From Pseudoxanthomonas sangjuensis (lineage in GTDB: Bacteria; Pseudomonadota; Gammaproteobacteria; Xanthomonadales; Xanthomonadaceae): a stretch of DNA of 64,000 bases. This document shows positions 14,570-26,898 of the stretch, piece by piece. Numbering within the stretch: the first letter of the stretch is position 1; every line of letters begins with the position of its first letter. The position numbers and the translations under genes were made by a program. The notes beneath the pieces are model-generated. The model saw nothing but the letters and a program-made list of their open reading frames with translations. It was not told the DNA's origin and made no database searches. The stretch spans positions 1 through 64,000 of the forward strand of contig NZ_PDWR01000011.1 of assembly GCF_010211755.1 (NCBI RefSeq), in the 5' to 3' direction.

Positions 14570-16459
14570 TCACACTTCCAGCGAAGCCAGGTCGCCCTTG
14601 GTCTCCAGCCAGGTCTTGCGGTCCGCAGCGCGCTTCTTCGCCAGCAGCATGTCCATCAGCGAACGGGTCCGGTCGGCGTCGTCGACGGTCAGTTGCACCA
14701 GCCGGCGGGTGTCCGGGTGGATCGCCGATTCGCGCAATTGCGCCGGATTCATCTCGCCGAGGCCCTTGAAGCGGGTCACGTTGACCTGGCCGCGGATCTT
14801 CTCGCGCTCGATCTTCTCCAGCAGCAGGCGCTTCTCTTCCTCGTCCAGCGCGTAGAACACCTGCTTGCCCACGTCGACGCGGAACAGCGGCGGCATCGCC
14901 ACGAACACGTGGCCGGCGTTCACCAGCGCCGGGAAGTGGCGCAGGAACAGCGCGCTCAGCAGCGTGGCGATGTGCAGGCCGTCGGAGTCGGCGTCGGCCA
15001 GGACGATGATCTTGCCGTAGCGCAGGCCGCTGATGTCGTCCTTGCCCGGGTCGCAGCCGATGGCGACGGCGAGGTCGTGCACTTCCTGCGAGGCGAGCAC
15101 GCCGCCGGACGCGACTTCCCACGTGTTCAGGATCTTGCCGCGCAGCGGCAGGATGGCCTGGAAATCCTTGTCGCGCGCCTGCTTGGCCGAGCCGCCGGCC
15201 GAATCGCCTTCCACCAGGAACAGTTCCGTGCGCGACAGGTCCTGCGAAATGCAGTCGGCCAGCTTGCCGGGCAGGGCGGGGCCCTGGGTGACCTTCTTGC
15301 GCACGATCTGCTTTTCGGTCTTCAGCCGCGCGCTGGCGCGCTCGATGGCCAGTTGCGCGATCTTCTCGCCGAACTCGACGTGCTGGTTCAGCCACAGGCT
15401 GAAGGCGTCGTGCGCGGCGCCTTCGATGAAGCCGGCGGCCTGGCGCGAGCTGAGGCGTTCCTTGGTCTGCCCGCTGAACTGCGGGTCGGTCATCTTCAGC
15501 GACAGCACGAAGGCGACGCGGTCCCACACGTCCTCCGGCGCCAGCTTGACGCCGCGCGGCAGCAGGTTGCGGAAGTCGCAGAACTCGCGCAACGCGTCGG
15601 TCAGGCCGCTGCGCAGGCCGTTGACGTGGGTGCCGTGCTGCGCGGTCGGGATCAGGTTGACGTAGCTCTCCTGCACCAGGTCGCCTTCGGGAACCCATGC
15701 CGCGGCCCAGTCGACGACCTCGGTGTCCTTCTTCAGCGAACCGGTGAACAGCTCCGGCGGCAGCGCTTCGGTGCCCTGCAGCTCGCCCTTGAGGTAGTCG
15801 CGCAGGCCGTCCTCGTAATGCCATTGGTCGCGTTCGCCGCTGGCCTCGTCGAACAGCTTCACGGTCAGGCCGGGGCAGAGCACCGCCTTGGCGCGCAGCA
15901 GGTGCTTCAGCGATCGCAGGTTGAACTTCGGCGTGTCGAAGTACTTCGGGTCCGGCCAGAAGCGCACGCGGGTGCCGGTGTTCTTCTTGCCGACGCTGCC
16001 GACCACCTCGAGCGGCGAGGCGCGGTTGCCGTCCTTGAACGTCATCCGGTATTCGTTGCCGTCGCGCTTGATGCGCACCTCGACCAGGGTCGACAGCGCG
16101 TTGACCACGCTGACGCCGACGCCATGCAGGCCGCCGCTGAACGTGTAGTTCTTGTTGCTGAACTTGCCGCCCGCGTGCAGGCGGGTCAGGATCAGCTCGA
16201 CGCCGGGGATTTTTTCCTCCGGATGGATGTCCACCGGCATGCCGCGGCCGTCGTCGCCGACTTCGCAACTGCCGTCCTTGTACAGGGTCACCTCGATTTC
16301 GCCGGCGTGGCCGGCCAGCGCCTCGTCGACCGCGTTGTCGATGACTTCCTGCGCGAGGTGGTTGGGCCGGCTGGTGTCGGTGTACATGCCCGGCCGGCGC
16401 TTGACCGGGTCCAGGCCGGAGAGGACTTCGATGTCTGCAGCGTTGTAGCGGGTACTCAT
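14570..16459 (-). CDS. parE: DNA topoisomerase IV subunit B
   Basis: A 629-residue type IIA topoisomerase ATPase subunit, which decatenates daughter chromosomes with ParC. The GHKL ATPase motifs are EVIDNAVDEALAGHAGEIEV (about 38-57) and GGLHGVGVSVVNALS (about 110-125). The transducer domain follows, then the TOPRIM domain with LVEGDSAGGSAKQARD and LADADSDGLHI. Length fits ParE rather than the ~800-residue GyrB. No parC lies in the window. Confidence 0.93.
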   Translation of the reverse strand: MSTRYNAADIEVLSGLDPVKRRPGMYTDTSRPNHLAQEVIDNAVDEALAGHAGEIEVTLYKDGSCEVGDDGRGMPVDIHPEEKIPGVELILTRLHAGGKFSNKNYTFSGGLHGVGVSVVNALSTLVEVRIKRDGNEYRMTFKDGNRASPLEVVGSVGKKNTGTRVRFWPDPKYFDTPKFNLRSLKHLLRAKAVLCPGLTVKLFDEASGERDQWHYEDGLRDYLKGELQGTEALPPELFTGSLKKDTEVVDWAAAWVPEGDLVQESYVNLIPTAQHGTHVNGLRSGLTDALREFCDFRNLLPRGVKLAPEDVWDRVAFVLSLKMTDPQFSGQTKERLSSRQAAGFIEGAAHDAFSLWLNQHVEFGEKIAQLAIERASARLKTEKQIVRKKVTQGPALPGKLADCISQDLSRTELFLVEGDSAGGSAKQARDKDFQAILPLRGKILNTWEVASGGVLASQEVHDLAVAIGCDPGKDDISGLRYGKIIVLADADSDGLHIATLLSALFLRHFPALVNAGHVFVAMPPLFRVDVGKQVFYALDEEEKRLLLEKIEREKIRGQVNVTRFKGLGEMNPAQLRESAIHPDTRRLVQLTVDDADRTRSLMDMLLAKKRAADRKTWLETKGDLASLEV

Positions 16460-16629
16460 GGTTCAGCTTGCCATCGGGATTCGGCAGGATGGGGGCAGCG
16501 TCTGCGCCGGTCAAGAACCTGTCTCGCCGATGAAGGCTTCGGCGCGGGTTTCACTCTTCCATCAGGCGCGTTTGCCTAGGGTTGCGGCGCCACGATGGGT
16601 GGCGCCAAACCAACGGTAGAGGAACTTTT

Positions 16630-17121
16630 ATGCGCAAGCTGATGATTGTCGGCGTCGCCGCATCGTCCCTCCTGTTCGCGGCCCTGGCGTCTGCGCAACA
16701 GGCGGGCGGCGTCGCCGGTGCGGGCGCCCGCGTGCAGGCCGGGTCGATGGGCATGCAGGCGCAGACCGGCATCGACGCCAGCATGCACGCCGATGCGGTG
16801 CAGAGCGCGGTCCAGTCCGCGCGCGATTCGGGCGACGAGGTCGGCACGATGGTTCGCGATACGGCACGCACCGGCGCACAGGCGGCCGGACACGCCAGCG
16901 ACCAGGCCGTCGACGCCGTGTCGGGCAGCGAGACCGCCGGCGCGAATTCGGCCGTGACGACCACGACTTCGGCCGATGCGTCCGCGGCCACGATGGGCGC
17001 CGAAACCGCTGCCGACGCCAGCGCGGCCGGCAAGGCCAAGGCCGAGAAGGCCAAGAGCAAGGACAAGAGCAAGAAGGCCGCGGAGGAAGACCAGGACGAC
17101 AACCCCGAATCTCCCGAATGA
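16630..17121 (+). CDS. secreted Ala-rich, charged-tail protein
   Basis: A 163-residue protein of unknown function. A clear signal peptide (MRKLMIVGVAASSLLFAALA, cut after SAQ region) precedes an Ala/Gly/Thr-rich middle with repeated A-Q-S-A-V type segments, and a C-terminal tail of lysine then acidic residues (KAKAEKAKSKDKSKKAAEE, DQDDNPESPE). The start has GAGGAA upstream. The product is probably periplasmic and disordered. A second small exported protein with a similar charged tail follows. Confidence 0.7.
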   Translation: MRKLMIVGVAASSLLFAALASAQQAGGVAGAGARVQAGSMGMQAQTGIDASMHADAVQSAVQSARDSGDEVGTMVRDTARTGAQAAGHASDQAVDAVSGSETAGANSAVTTTTSADASAATMGAETAADASAAGKAKAEKAKSKDKSKKAAEEDQDDNPESPE

Positions 17122-17274
17122 TCGGCATGGACGGGCGTCTTCGCGGGGCCGGGAGATGCGCGCCATCCCCGGCCCCGCGTCCGGGATCGCCGTTCAGTTG
17201 TCCGCAGGCCGCGTCGGCGGGCGGGGTGTAAGATGCGGCGCATGCCTGTGGGAAACGGAAACAGGAGAAGCACG

Positions 17275-17538
17275 ATGAAGCACAAGTCCCTGATCGCGCT
17301 GGCCCTCATCAGCCTGGCCGGTGTCGCCGCCTACGCTTACGCCCAGTCCGGCGGCAATGCCGATCAAAAGAAGAGCGGCGCCCAGCAGGAAGACACCCGC
17401 ACCGAGGAACAGAAGCGCGCCGATCGCCGCGCCGCCAATGCGGCCATCGCCGCCGAGCGCGCCAAGGCCAAGCAGGCCGGCGAGCAGGCGCCGAAGGAAG
17501 AGGAAGAAGAGGCGAAGAAGAAGGAAAAGACGCCCTGA
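17275..17538 (+). CDS. small secreted charged protein
   Basis: An 87-residue protein with a signal peptide (MKHKSLIALALISLAGVAAY, cut near AYAQ) and a mature part made almost wholly of Lys, Glu, Ala and Arg, predicted helical or disordered. The start is fixed by an AGGAGA site seven bases upstream. Its composition resembles the tail of the preceding gene's product, suggesting related periplasmic roles, but no family is recognised. A hairpin terminator follows. Confidence 0.7.
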   Translation: MKHKSLIALALISLAGVAAYAYAQSGGNADQKKSGAQQEDTRTEEQKRADRRAANAAIAAERAKAKQAGEQAPKEEEEEAKKKEKTP

Positions 17539-17570
17539 TCCGCGCAGGAGCGCACCAATACGATGCCAGC

Positions 17571-17594
17571 GACGCCCCGGCCAGCCGGGGCGTC
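17571..17594. terminator. GC-rich hairpin before pyrG
   Basis: Perfect 10 bp stem GACGCCCCGG/CCGGGGCGTC with a CCAG loop, closing the small-protein transcript. No strong T-run follows. Confidence 0.55.
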
Positions 17595-17638
17595 GGCGTT
17601 TCGGGCCCAGCTTTGTCGCCCAGCCGCCAAGCCGGTAA

Positions 17639-19345
<1,707 letters not shown>

Positions 19346-19393
19346 GCGGTAAGTAACACAGGCTGTTCCCGTAATTTGAATTGGAGGGATGCG

Positions 19394-20236
19394 ATGAAAA
19401 GACTATTAGGATTGGCGCTTTTCTTCGGCGTGGCCTTGATGGCTTGGCTCTTTATGGGGTCAAAAGTATCTGGAACCAAAAAAGCGGATGCAAGTAATAG
19501 CGTCTTTCAAGGTGCTGGAAATGTCGCTGCGGAAGCAGTGAATTCTGTTGTTAAGTCAGATCCAAATGTGTCTGCGATCGAGAGGTCTGTGGCTTCAGCG
19601 GACCTAGCGCGAGACTATGAAAAATTCATGGACTTGTCGAAGTCAGACCCAGTCTATGCTTATGCATTTGCGCTGAAACTTAATGAGTGCCGTAATGTAG
19701 GTGGAATGTTGGATGCCGCCGACGATTTAGGTCGAACTGCAAATGGCGCGGAGGCATCGCCTGAGGCAGCGCTGCTCACCGCAGAAGGTGTGCTGGAAAG
19801 ATGCAAAGGCCTTACAGACGAACAAACAGGTCAATACGTTGATTTGATCGATTTTGCGGCTCGGTCTGGAGTTGTGGAAGCGCAGCTTGCCTTTAGTACG
19901 GTTGTTGCGAATTCTATGACTCTGCAAGATGCCATCGTAGAGCCCGGTAAGCTCATCGATTACAAGCGGAAAAGCATCGAGTATCTAAATAGGGCTGCGT
20001 CATCTGGGAATATAGATGCTTTATTGCAGTTGGGATTTGCTTATGAGGATGGAATCCTCACGGAAAAAAATCCAGAGCAGGCTTATGCCTACCTGTATGC
20101 CTATAGCCTTTCAAGGCCGGGAGGGAGGATTTCAAGCCTGCTTTCAAATGCGGCGTCTGGGCTGAGTGCTAGTCAACAAAGCGTTGCACAGACCAGAGGG
20201 AATTCGCTGTATTCCGAATGTTGTCGGGCCGATTAA
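19394..20236 (+). CDS. unknown protein with N-terminal anchor and Sel1-like repeat
   Basis: A 280-residue protein. A single N-terminal hydrophobic segment (residues 4-22) is either an uncleaved anchor or a signal sequence. A periplasmic helical domain follows. Residues about 198-225 (GNIDALLQLGFAYEDGILTE then EQAYAYLYAYSL) match the Sel1/TPR-like repeat pattern used in protein-protein contacts. Cysteines at CRNVGG, ERCKG and ECCRAD could form disulphides. The ribosome binding site is GGAGGG. Base composition is clearly AT-richer than both flanking housekeeping genes, with codons such as TTA, ATA and AGA, so acquisition by transfer is likely. Confidence 0.75.
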   Translation: MKRLLGLALFFGVALMAWLFMGSKVSGTKKADASNSVFQGAGNVAAEAVNSVVKSDPNVSAIERSVASADLARDYEKFMDLSKSDPVYAYAFALKLNECRNVGGMLDAADDLGRTANGAEASPEAALLTAEGVLERCKGLTDEQTGQYVDLIDFAARSGVVEAQLAFSTVVANSMTLQDAIVEPGKLIDYKRKSIEYLNRAASSGNIDALLQLGFAYEDGILTEKNPEQAYAYLYAYSLSRPGGRISSLLSNAASGLSASQQSVAQTRGNSLYSECCRAD

Positions 20237-20276
20237 AAATCAAAGACAAGGAGGGTGTCGTGCTAAGCAGGTTCAT

Positions 20277-20747
20277 ATGCAAAGCGGTATCGCGCTTGCT
20301 CTTTCTCTTTTTTCGGTTGGGGTATATGCGCAATCCGTTGGGACGTACACCTGTAACGAGTGTCAGCTAACAGGTCCAGTGCCGGATGGAGATACTCTGA
20401 TTTTTATCAGAGCGGTCGTAAATCAGGATGTGACAACTTGGTGGAATTCAAGCACGGGGAAAGGAAAGACGGTCACGATTTGTAATGCAACTAAGTGCGT
20501 CGTTTATCAATATCAGGCGAATGGAAACTTCTTGCAGGTGGCGTCGGCTCCCATTCTTAGTGGCGGAGGCGGGGGCGGAATGTGTGGGGTGCCGGGAACT
20601 ATGGGGACCAGTGTTGTGGGGTACCAGCCCATCTACGGTACCAGCCAAGTATGTACCCCTAGTGGCTGTACTACTGAAACCTTCATTAAGGATTACGTGC
20701 CAATTTATGCGAATGTACAAACGGAGATATCGGCTGATGGATGTTAG
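20277..20747 (+). CDS. unknown cysteine-rich secreted protein
   Basis: A 156-residue protein with a short signal peptide (MQSGIALALSLFSVGVYAQS). The mature part has cysteine pairs in TYTCNECQLTG, VTICNATKCVV and QVCTPSGCTTE, and a Gly run before MCGVPG, suggesting disulphide-stabilised loops. No family is recognised. An AAGGAGGG site lies about 20 bp before the ATG, rather far; no closer start in this frame was found. It is AT-richer than its surroundings, follows the Sel1-like gene by 40 bp and probably shares its transcript. Confidence 0.65.
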   Translation: MQSGIALALSLFSVGVYAQSVGTYTCNECQLTGPVPDGDTLIFIRAVVNQDVTTWWNSSTGKGKTVTICNATKCVVYQYQANGNFLQVASAPILSGGGGGGMCGVPGTMGTSVVGYQPIYGTSQVCTPSGCTTETFIKDYVPIYANVQTEISADGC

Positions 20748-20802
20748 AGTGACGCTGAGTAATGCGCCTTATTGCGACACGGCTATACAGGGGGGCGCAT
20801 AA

Positions 20803-22098
<1,296 letters not shown>

Positions 22099-22111
22099 CG
22101 GAGAACGCCGC

Positions 22112-22459
22112 ATGCGCGGGATGCGCTGGCTGCTGCTGTTTCTGCTGGTGCTGCTGGCGTTCCTGCAGTACCAGTTCTGGTTCGGCCGCGGCAGTTCCGG
22201 CGAAGTGGTCGCGCTGGAGAACCAGGTCGAGCACCAGAAGCGCGAGAACGAAGGGCTGAAGGAGCGCAACGCCGCGCTCGCCGCCGAAGTCGAGGACCTC
22301 AAGTCCGGCGAAGCGGCGGTCGAGGAGCGCGCGCGCAGCGAGCTGGGCATGATCAAGCCGGGCGAGAAGTTCTACCGCGTGGTCGAGCCGCCGGGCAGCG
22401 TGCCGGCGGATGCCGGGGAATCGCCCGACGACGACAAGGCAGAGGAGCCGCAGCCTTGA
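22112..22459 (+). CDS. ftsB: cell division protein FtsB
   Basis: A 115-residue single-pass septal protein. A short cytoplasmic N-terminus and one helix (about 4-22) precede a periplasmic coiled coil ([20 protein letters not shown]) and the conserved [19 protein letters not shown] segment that binds FtsL and FtsQ. It forms the FtsQLB complex that activates septal peptidoglycan synthesis. The next gene starts inside its stop codon (TTGA). Confidence 0.92.
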   Translation: MRGMRWLLLFLLVLLAFLQYQFWFGRGSSGEVVALENQVEHQKRENEGLKERNAALAAEVEDLKSGEAAVEERARSELGMIKPGEKFYRVVEPPGSVPADAGESPDDDKAEEPQP

Positions 22460-23163
22460 TTCGCGGCCTGTGGGCGGTGGTGCCGGCGGCGGGGCGCGGC
22501 ACGCGCTTCGGCAGCGAGGTGCCGAAGCAGTACCTCGACGTCGACGGCCAGCCGCTGATCGCCTACACGCTGGCCGCGTTGCTGGCGCATCCGCTGGTGG
22601 AAGGCGCGGTCGTCGTGGTTTCCGAAAACGACGCTGATTGGCCGGGCTGGAACGAAACATTCCGGATTGCAGCCGCGGGCAAGCCGGTTTCGACCGCGAT
22701 CGGCGGCGCCACGCGCGCGGCATCGGTGCTTTCCGGCATCAGCGCGCTGCCGGACAGCGTGCGCGCCGACGATTTCGTGCTGGTGCACGACGCGGCGCGC
22801 CCGAACCTCGCCCTCGACGACCTGCAGAAGCTGGTCGAACGCGGCCGCGAGGATCCGGTCGGCGCGATCCTCGCCGCACCGGTGCGCGACACGCTCAAGC
22901 GCGCCGGCGACGACGGCGGCATCGACCGCACCGAGCCGCGCGAGCGGCTGTGGCGCGCGCTGACCCCGCAGATGTTCCGTCGCCTGCAATTGTCGAAAGC
23001 CCTCGAAGACGCGGCGAAGGCCGGCGTCGAGGCCACCGACGAGTCGATGGCGATGGAACGCCAAGGCCTGCGTCCGTTGCTGGTCGAGGGCAGCGAGGAC
23101 AACTTCAAGATCACCACGCCGGCCGACCTGGCGCGGTTCCGGTTCATACTGTCGCAACGATGA
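22456..23163 (+). CDS. ispD: 2-C-methyl-D-erythritol 4-phosphate cytidylyltransferase
   Basis: A 235-residue enzyme of the MEP isoprenoid pathway, joining CTP to methylerythritol phosphate. The nucleotide loop [18 protein letters not shown] (residues 9-26), VHDAARPNL and the late TDESMAMER segment are conserved. It starts with TTG, overlapping the ftsB stop by 4 bp, and ends in an ATGA overlap with ispF, so ftsB, ispD and ispF form one coupled unit. Confidence 0.95.
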   Translation: MIRGLWAVVPAAGRGTRFGSEVPKQYLDVDGQPLIAYTLAALLAHPLVEGAVVVVSENDADWPGWNETFRIAAAGKPVSTAIGGATRAASVLSGISALPDSVRADDFVLVHDAARPNLALDDLQKLVERGREDPVGAILAAPVRDTLKRAGDDGGIDRTEPRERLWRALTPQMFRRLQLSKALEDAAKAGVEATDESMAMERQGLRPLLVEGSEDNFKITTPADLARFRFILSQR

Positions 23164-23645
23164 CAACGAGTATCCGCATCGGCCAGGGATTCGACGTGCA
23201 CGCCTTCGGCGACGGCGACCACGTGGTGCTCGGCGGCGTGCGCGTGCCGCACGACCGCGGCGTGCTGGCGCACAGCGACGGGGACGTGGTGCTGCACGCG
23301 CTGTGCGACGCGATGCTGGGCGCGCTGGCGCTGGGCGACATCGGCCGGCATTTCCCGCCCAGCGACCCGCAATGGAAGGGCGCCGACAGCCGGGCCTTCG
23401 TGCGTCACTGCAACAAGCTGATTGCGGAGCGGGGCTGGAAGGTCGGCAATGCCGACGTCACCGTGGTCTGCGAGCGGCCGAAGGTGGGTCCGCATGCGCA
23501 GGCGATGCGCGAGGCCATCGCCACCGACCTGGGCATCGGCATCGACGACATCAGTGTCAAGGCGACGACCAGCGAGCAGCTCGGCTTCACCGGTCGTGGC
23601 GAGGGCATCGCCGCGCAGGCGGTGGTGTTGCTTCTGCCCTTGTAG
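23160..23645 (+). CDS. ispF: 2-C-methyl-D-erythritol 2,4-cyclodiphosphate synthase
   Basis: A 161-residue trimeric zinc enzyme, the fifth step of the MEP pathway. Zinc ligands are in [11 protein letters not shown] and [16 protein letters not shown]; the C-terminal [20 protein letters not shown] is characteristic. The ATG overlaps the ispD stop by 4 bp. A GTAG palindromic repeat begins at its stop codon, so the end of the coding sequence abuts the repeat. Confidence 0.95.
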   Translation: MTTSIRIGQGFDVHAFGDGDHVVLGGVRVPHDRGVLAHSDGDVVLHALCDAMLGALALGDIGRHFPPSDPQWKGADSRAFVRHCNKLIAERGWKVGNADVTVVCERPKVGPHAQAMREAIATDLGIGIDDISVKATTSEQLGFTGRGEGIAAQAVVLLLPL

Positions 23646-23723
23646 AGCCGAGCTTGCTCGGCTGCTTACCAGTACGATTGCGGAAGATCAACAGCAACAG
23701 CAGCCGGGCAAGCTCGGCTCTAC
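23642..23723. repeat. GTAG-type palindromic repeat pair between ispF and truD
   Basis: The left arm starts GTAGAGCCGAGCTTGCTC (23642-23663) and the right arm ends GCAAGCTCGGCTCTAC (23702-23723), inverse copies with one mismatch. Each arm is also a short self-palindrome. This is the GTAG REP class. The right arm ends 11 bp before the truD start and so covers its translation start region. Confidence 0.8.
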
Positions 23724-23734
23724 CAAAGCATGCG

Positions 23735-24775
23735 ATGACCGACACTTCGATCTTGCCATGTGCGTTCGGCGATGCCGTCCTCACGGCGCAAATCCGTACC
23801 GTGCCCGAAGATTTCTTCGTCGGGGAAATTCCCGCTTTCGCCCCGACGGGCGAGGGCGAACACCTGCTGCTGACCGTCGAGAAGCGCGGCCTCAACACCG
23901 CCTTCGTCGCGAAGGAACTGGCGCGCTGGGCGAAGATTCCGGAGATGGGCGTCGGCTACGCCGGCCTGAAGGACCGCCACGCGGTCACGCGGCAGTGGTT
24001 CAGCGTGCACCTGCCGAAAAAGGTCGCACCGGATTTCGCCGCGCTGCAGGTCGAAGGGTTGAAGGTCGTCGAATCGACCTGGCACAACCGCAAGCTGCCG
24101 CGCGGCGCGCTGGCCGGCAACCGCTTCGTGCTCGCGTTGCGCAATGTCGAAGGCGAGCGGGGCGCGATCGATGCGCGGCTGGCGCAGATCGGCGCGCGCG
24201 GGCTGCCAAACTGGTTCGGCGAGCAGCGCTTCGGCCGCGATGGCGGCAACATCGGCAAGGCATTGGCAATGTTCGATGGCCGGCGGGTGAAGCGCGAAGA
24301 ACGCTCGATGCTGCTTTCGTCCGCCCGTTCGGAACTGTTCAACCGCGTCCTCGCCGCCCGCGTCGCCAACGGCACCTGGGACAAGCCGCTCGACGGCGAA
24401 GTCTGGATGCTCGACGGCAGTCGCAGCGTGTTCGGGCCGGAGCCGTGGGGCGACGCGCTGGCGCGGCGGCTCGCGGAATTCGACATCCATCCCAGCGGTC
24501 CGCTATGGGGTACGGGTGAACTGCGCAGCGCGGGCGAATGCGCGCAAGTCGAACTCGCGGCGATTGCCGACGATGTTTCGTTACGGCTGCGCACCGGCCT
24601 CGAAGCGGCGGAACTCAAGCAGGAGCGCCGCGCGCTGCGGCTCAAGGTCGCCGGACTGGAGTGGGAATGGCCCGATGCGGCGACGCTGCAGCTGTCATTC
24701 GCATTGCCGCCGGGCAGCTACGCGACGGCGCTGCTGCACGAATTGGGCGATTGCCGCGACGTCACGCGCGGTTGA
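23735..24775 (+). CDS. truD: tRNA pseudouridine(13) synthase
   Basis: A 346-residue TruD-family enzyme forming pseudouridine at position 13 of tRNAGlu. The motif [17 protein letters not shown] (about residues 72-88) contains the catalytic Asp; [14 protein letters not shown] and the central inserted TRUD domain are present. The ATG at 23735 lies just after a GTAG repeat and has no clear Shine-Dalgarno sequence. The 3' end overlaps the convergent Smr-domain gene by 14 bp. Confidence 0.93.
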   Translation: MTDTSILPCAFGDAVLTAQIRTVPEDFFVGEIPAFAPTGEGEHLLLTVEKRGLNTAFVAKELARWAKIPEMGVGYAGLKDRHAVTRQWFSVHLPKKVAPDFAALQVEGLKVVESTWHNRKLPRGALAGNRFVLALRNVEGERGAIDARLAQIGARGLPNWFGEQRFGRDGGNIGKALAMFDGRRVKREERSMLLSSARSELFNRVLAARVANGTWDKPLDGEVWMLDGSRSVFGPEPWGDALARRLAEFDIHPSGPLWGTGELRSAGECAQVELAAIADDVSLRLRTGLEAAELKQERRALRLKVAGLEWEWPDAATLQLSFALPPGSYATALLHELGDCRDVTRG

Positions 24776-25328
24776 GCAACACCAATACCGCACCGGTCCC
24801 GCCCTGGTTCGCCGGCGCGGAATGGAAGGCCAGCACGTCGTTGCGCTGGCGCAGCAGGCGGTCGACCAGGTTCTTCAGCACCGGCGCGCCGTCGGCCTGC
24901 AAACCCTTGCCGTGGACGATGCGCACGCAGCCGAAATCGTGGTCGTGCGCTTCCTTCAGGAACCGGCGCAGCAGGCCCTCGGCCTGCAGCGCGGTCGCGC
25001 CGTGCAGGTCCAGTTCGTCCTGCGCCGAGAACTGGCCGCGCTTCAGCCGCTGGAACACGCGCGGCGGCAGCGAATCGCGGCGGTAGCTGAGCGCATCGCC
25101 GGCCTGCAGCTCCATTTCGGCCAGCCCGTGCTGGAACACGCTGTCTTGGAGCCGGCTGCGCGCGTCGATCTCGTCGCGCTCGGCCATCCGCGCCCGTGGC
25201 CTCGGCGGCGCCTTGCGCGGCGCTTCCGGGGCGGCGGCCTGCGGCTTGACCGGGCCGACGGCGGCGCGGAACAGGGCCGCGTCGTCGCCTTCGTCGTCGT
25301 CCGGGACATTGGTCGGAATCGGGGACAT
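24762..25328 (-). CDS. Smr domain protein
   Basis: A 188-residue protein with a charged, Pro/Ala-rich N-terminal half and a C-terminal Smr domain (about 103-186). The domain carries [20 protein letters not shown] and the catalytic-type loop [17 protein letters not shown]. Smr domains are nucleases or nucleic-acid-binding modules; stand-alone versions in proteobacteria (YdaL/SmrA, SmrB) act on DNA or on mRNA of collided ribosomes. Which activity applies here is unclear. It is convergent with truD and divergent from surE. Confidence 0.88.
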   Translation of the reverse strand: MSPIPTNVPDDDEGDDAALFRAAVGPVKPQAAAPEAPRKAPPRPRARMAERDEIDARSRLQDSVFQHGLAEMELQAGDALSYRRDSLPPRVFQRLKRGQFSAQDELDLHGATALQAEGLLRRFLKEAHDHDFGCVRIVHGKGLQADGAPVLKNLVDRLLRQRNDVLAFHSAPANQGGTGAVLVLLNRA

Positions 25329-25414
25329 GCGGCAAGGTTAACGCCGGAAACGGGCGATGCGGGCGGGCAAGTCGTCATGCGCTTCCGGTATCATGGGCGC
25401 GAATGAGGGAACGC

Positions 25415-26209
25415 ATGAGAATCCTGGTCAGCAACGACGACGGCGTCGACGCGCCCGGCATCCACGCCCTGGCCGAAGGCCTGCGCGGCGCGGGCCACGA
25501 GGTGTGGATGGTGGCGCCCGACCGCGACCGTTCCGGCGCCAGCAATTCGCTGACGCTCGACCTGCCGATCCGCACCAAGCGGCTCGACGAGCACACCATC
25601 CGCGTCAACGGCACGCCGACCGACTGCGTGCACCTGGCGCTGACCGGCATGCTCGACTTCGAGCCCGACATCGTCGTGTCGGGCATCAACAACTCGGCCA
25701 ACCTCGGCGACGACGTGATCTATTCCGGCACCGTGTCGGCGGCGATGGAGGGGCGCTTCCTCGGCCTGCCGGCGGTGGCGGTATCGCTGGTCACCGTCGA
25801 CCACACCGCGCGCAACTACGCCACCGCCGCGCGCGCCGCGGTCGAGATCGTGGCGCGGCTGAAGTCCGATCCGCTGCCGGCCGACACCATCCTCAACGTC
25901 AACGTGCCCGACCTGCCCTGGGACGAGGTGGCCGGCTTCGAAGTCACCCGGCTCGGCAACCGCCACCGTTCGGAAGCCTGCATTCCGCAGAGCGATCCGC
26001 GCGGCGGCACGGTGTACTGGATCGGCCCGGCCGGCCCGGAGCAGGATGCCGGCCCCGGCACCGATTTCCACGCGGTGCGCACCGGCAACATCTCGATCAG
26101 CCCGATCCACGTCGACCTGACCCGCTTCCAGGCGCTGGACAAGGTCGCCAGCTGGGTCGACGGGCTGACCGCATCGCTGGAGGCCTCGTCGCCGGAGGGC
26201 CGGGCATGA
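25415..26209 (+). CDS. surE: 5'/3'-nucleotidase SurE
   Basis: A 264-residue metal-dependent nucleotidase, also active on exopolyphosphate. The N-terminal [12 protein letters not shown] holds the metal-binding Asp pair; [14 protein letters not shown] and [20 protein letters not shown] complete the active site. The ATG at 25415 is chosen over one four codons upstream because GAGGGAACGC precedes it at good spacing. Its stop overlaps the pcm start by 4 bp, the classical surE-pcm pair of stationary-phase maintenance. Confidence 0.94.
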   Translation: MRILVSNDDGVDAPGIHALAEGLRGAGHEVWMVAPDRDRSGASNSLTLDLPIRTKRLDEHTIRVNGTPTDCVHLALTGMLDFEPDIVVSGINNSANLGDDVIYSGTVSAAMEGRFLGLPAVAVSLVTVDHTARNYATAARAAVEIVARLKSDPLPADTILNVNVPDLPWDEVAGFEVTRLGNRHRSEACIPQSDPRGGTVYWIGPAGPEQDAGPGTDFHAVRTGNISISPIHVDLTRFQALDKVASWVDGLTASLEASSPEGRA

Positions 26210-26898
26210 TGTCGAAGCTGCACCTGCGGCCGCACGCGGTCGGGCTGGGCATGACCTCGCAGCGCGTGCGCGACCGCCTGGTCGAGCGGTTGCGGGAGAA
26301 CGGCATCCGCAACGAGAACGTGCTCAACGCGATCCGCACCGTGCCGCGGCACCTGTTCGTCGACGAGGCGCTGGCCACGCGCGCCTACGAGGACACCGCG
26401 CTGCCGATCGGCCACGGCCAGACCATCTCGCAGCCGTGGGTGGTGGCGCGGATGACCGAGGCGCTGCTCGAGAATGCGCCGAAGACGGCCGCCCCGACCA
26501 GGGTGCTCGAAGTCGGCACCGGTTCCGGCTACCAGGCCGCGGTGCTGGCCGCGCTGGGCATGGAGGTCTACACCGTCGAGCGCATCGGCGACCTGTTGCG
26601 CCAGGCGCGCAAGCGCTTCCGCACGCTCGGCCTCAACATCCGCAGCAAGCACGACGACGGCCGCGCCGGCTGGCCGGAACACGCGCCGTTCGACGCGATC
26701 ATCGTCACCGCCGCCGGGCCGGCGCTGGTGGCGGCGCTGATCGAACAACTCGCGGTCGGCGCCAGCCTGGTCGCGCCGGTCGGCGGCGCATCGTCGCAGT
26801 CGCTGGTCAAGCTGACCAAGCGCGCGGACGGCAGCGTCGAAGAAGCCAAGCTGGCCGCGGTGGCCTTCGTGCCCCTGTTGTCCGGAACCCTCGACTGA
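26206..26898 (+). CDS. pcm: protein-L-isoaspartate O-methyltransferase
   Basis: A 230-residue SAM-dependent repair enzyme that methylates isoaspartyl residues in aged proteins. The motifs are [20 protein letters not shown], the SAM loop [19 protein letters not shown] and VTAAGPALV. It begins with two successive ATG codons; the first overlaps the surE stop. The last base of its TGA is the first base of the next gene's ATG. Confidence 0.94.
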   Translation: MMSKLHLRPHAVGLGMTSQRVRDRLVERLRENGIRNENVLNAIRTVPRHLFVDEALATRAYEDTALPIGHGQTISQPWVVARMTEALLENAPKTAAPTRVLEVGTGSGYQAAVLAALGMEVYTVERIGDLLRQARKRFRTLGLNIRSKHDDGRAGWPEHAPFDAIIVTAAGPALVAALIEQLAVGASLVAPVGGASSQSLVKLTKRADGSVEEAKLAAVAFVPLLSGTLD

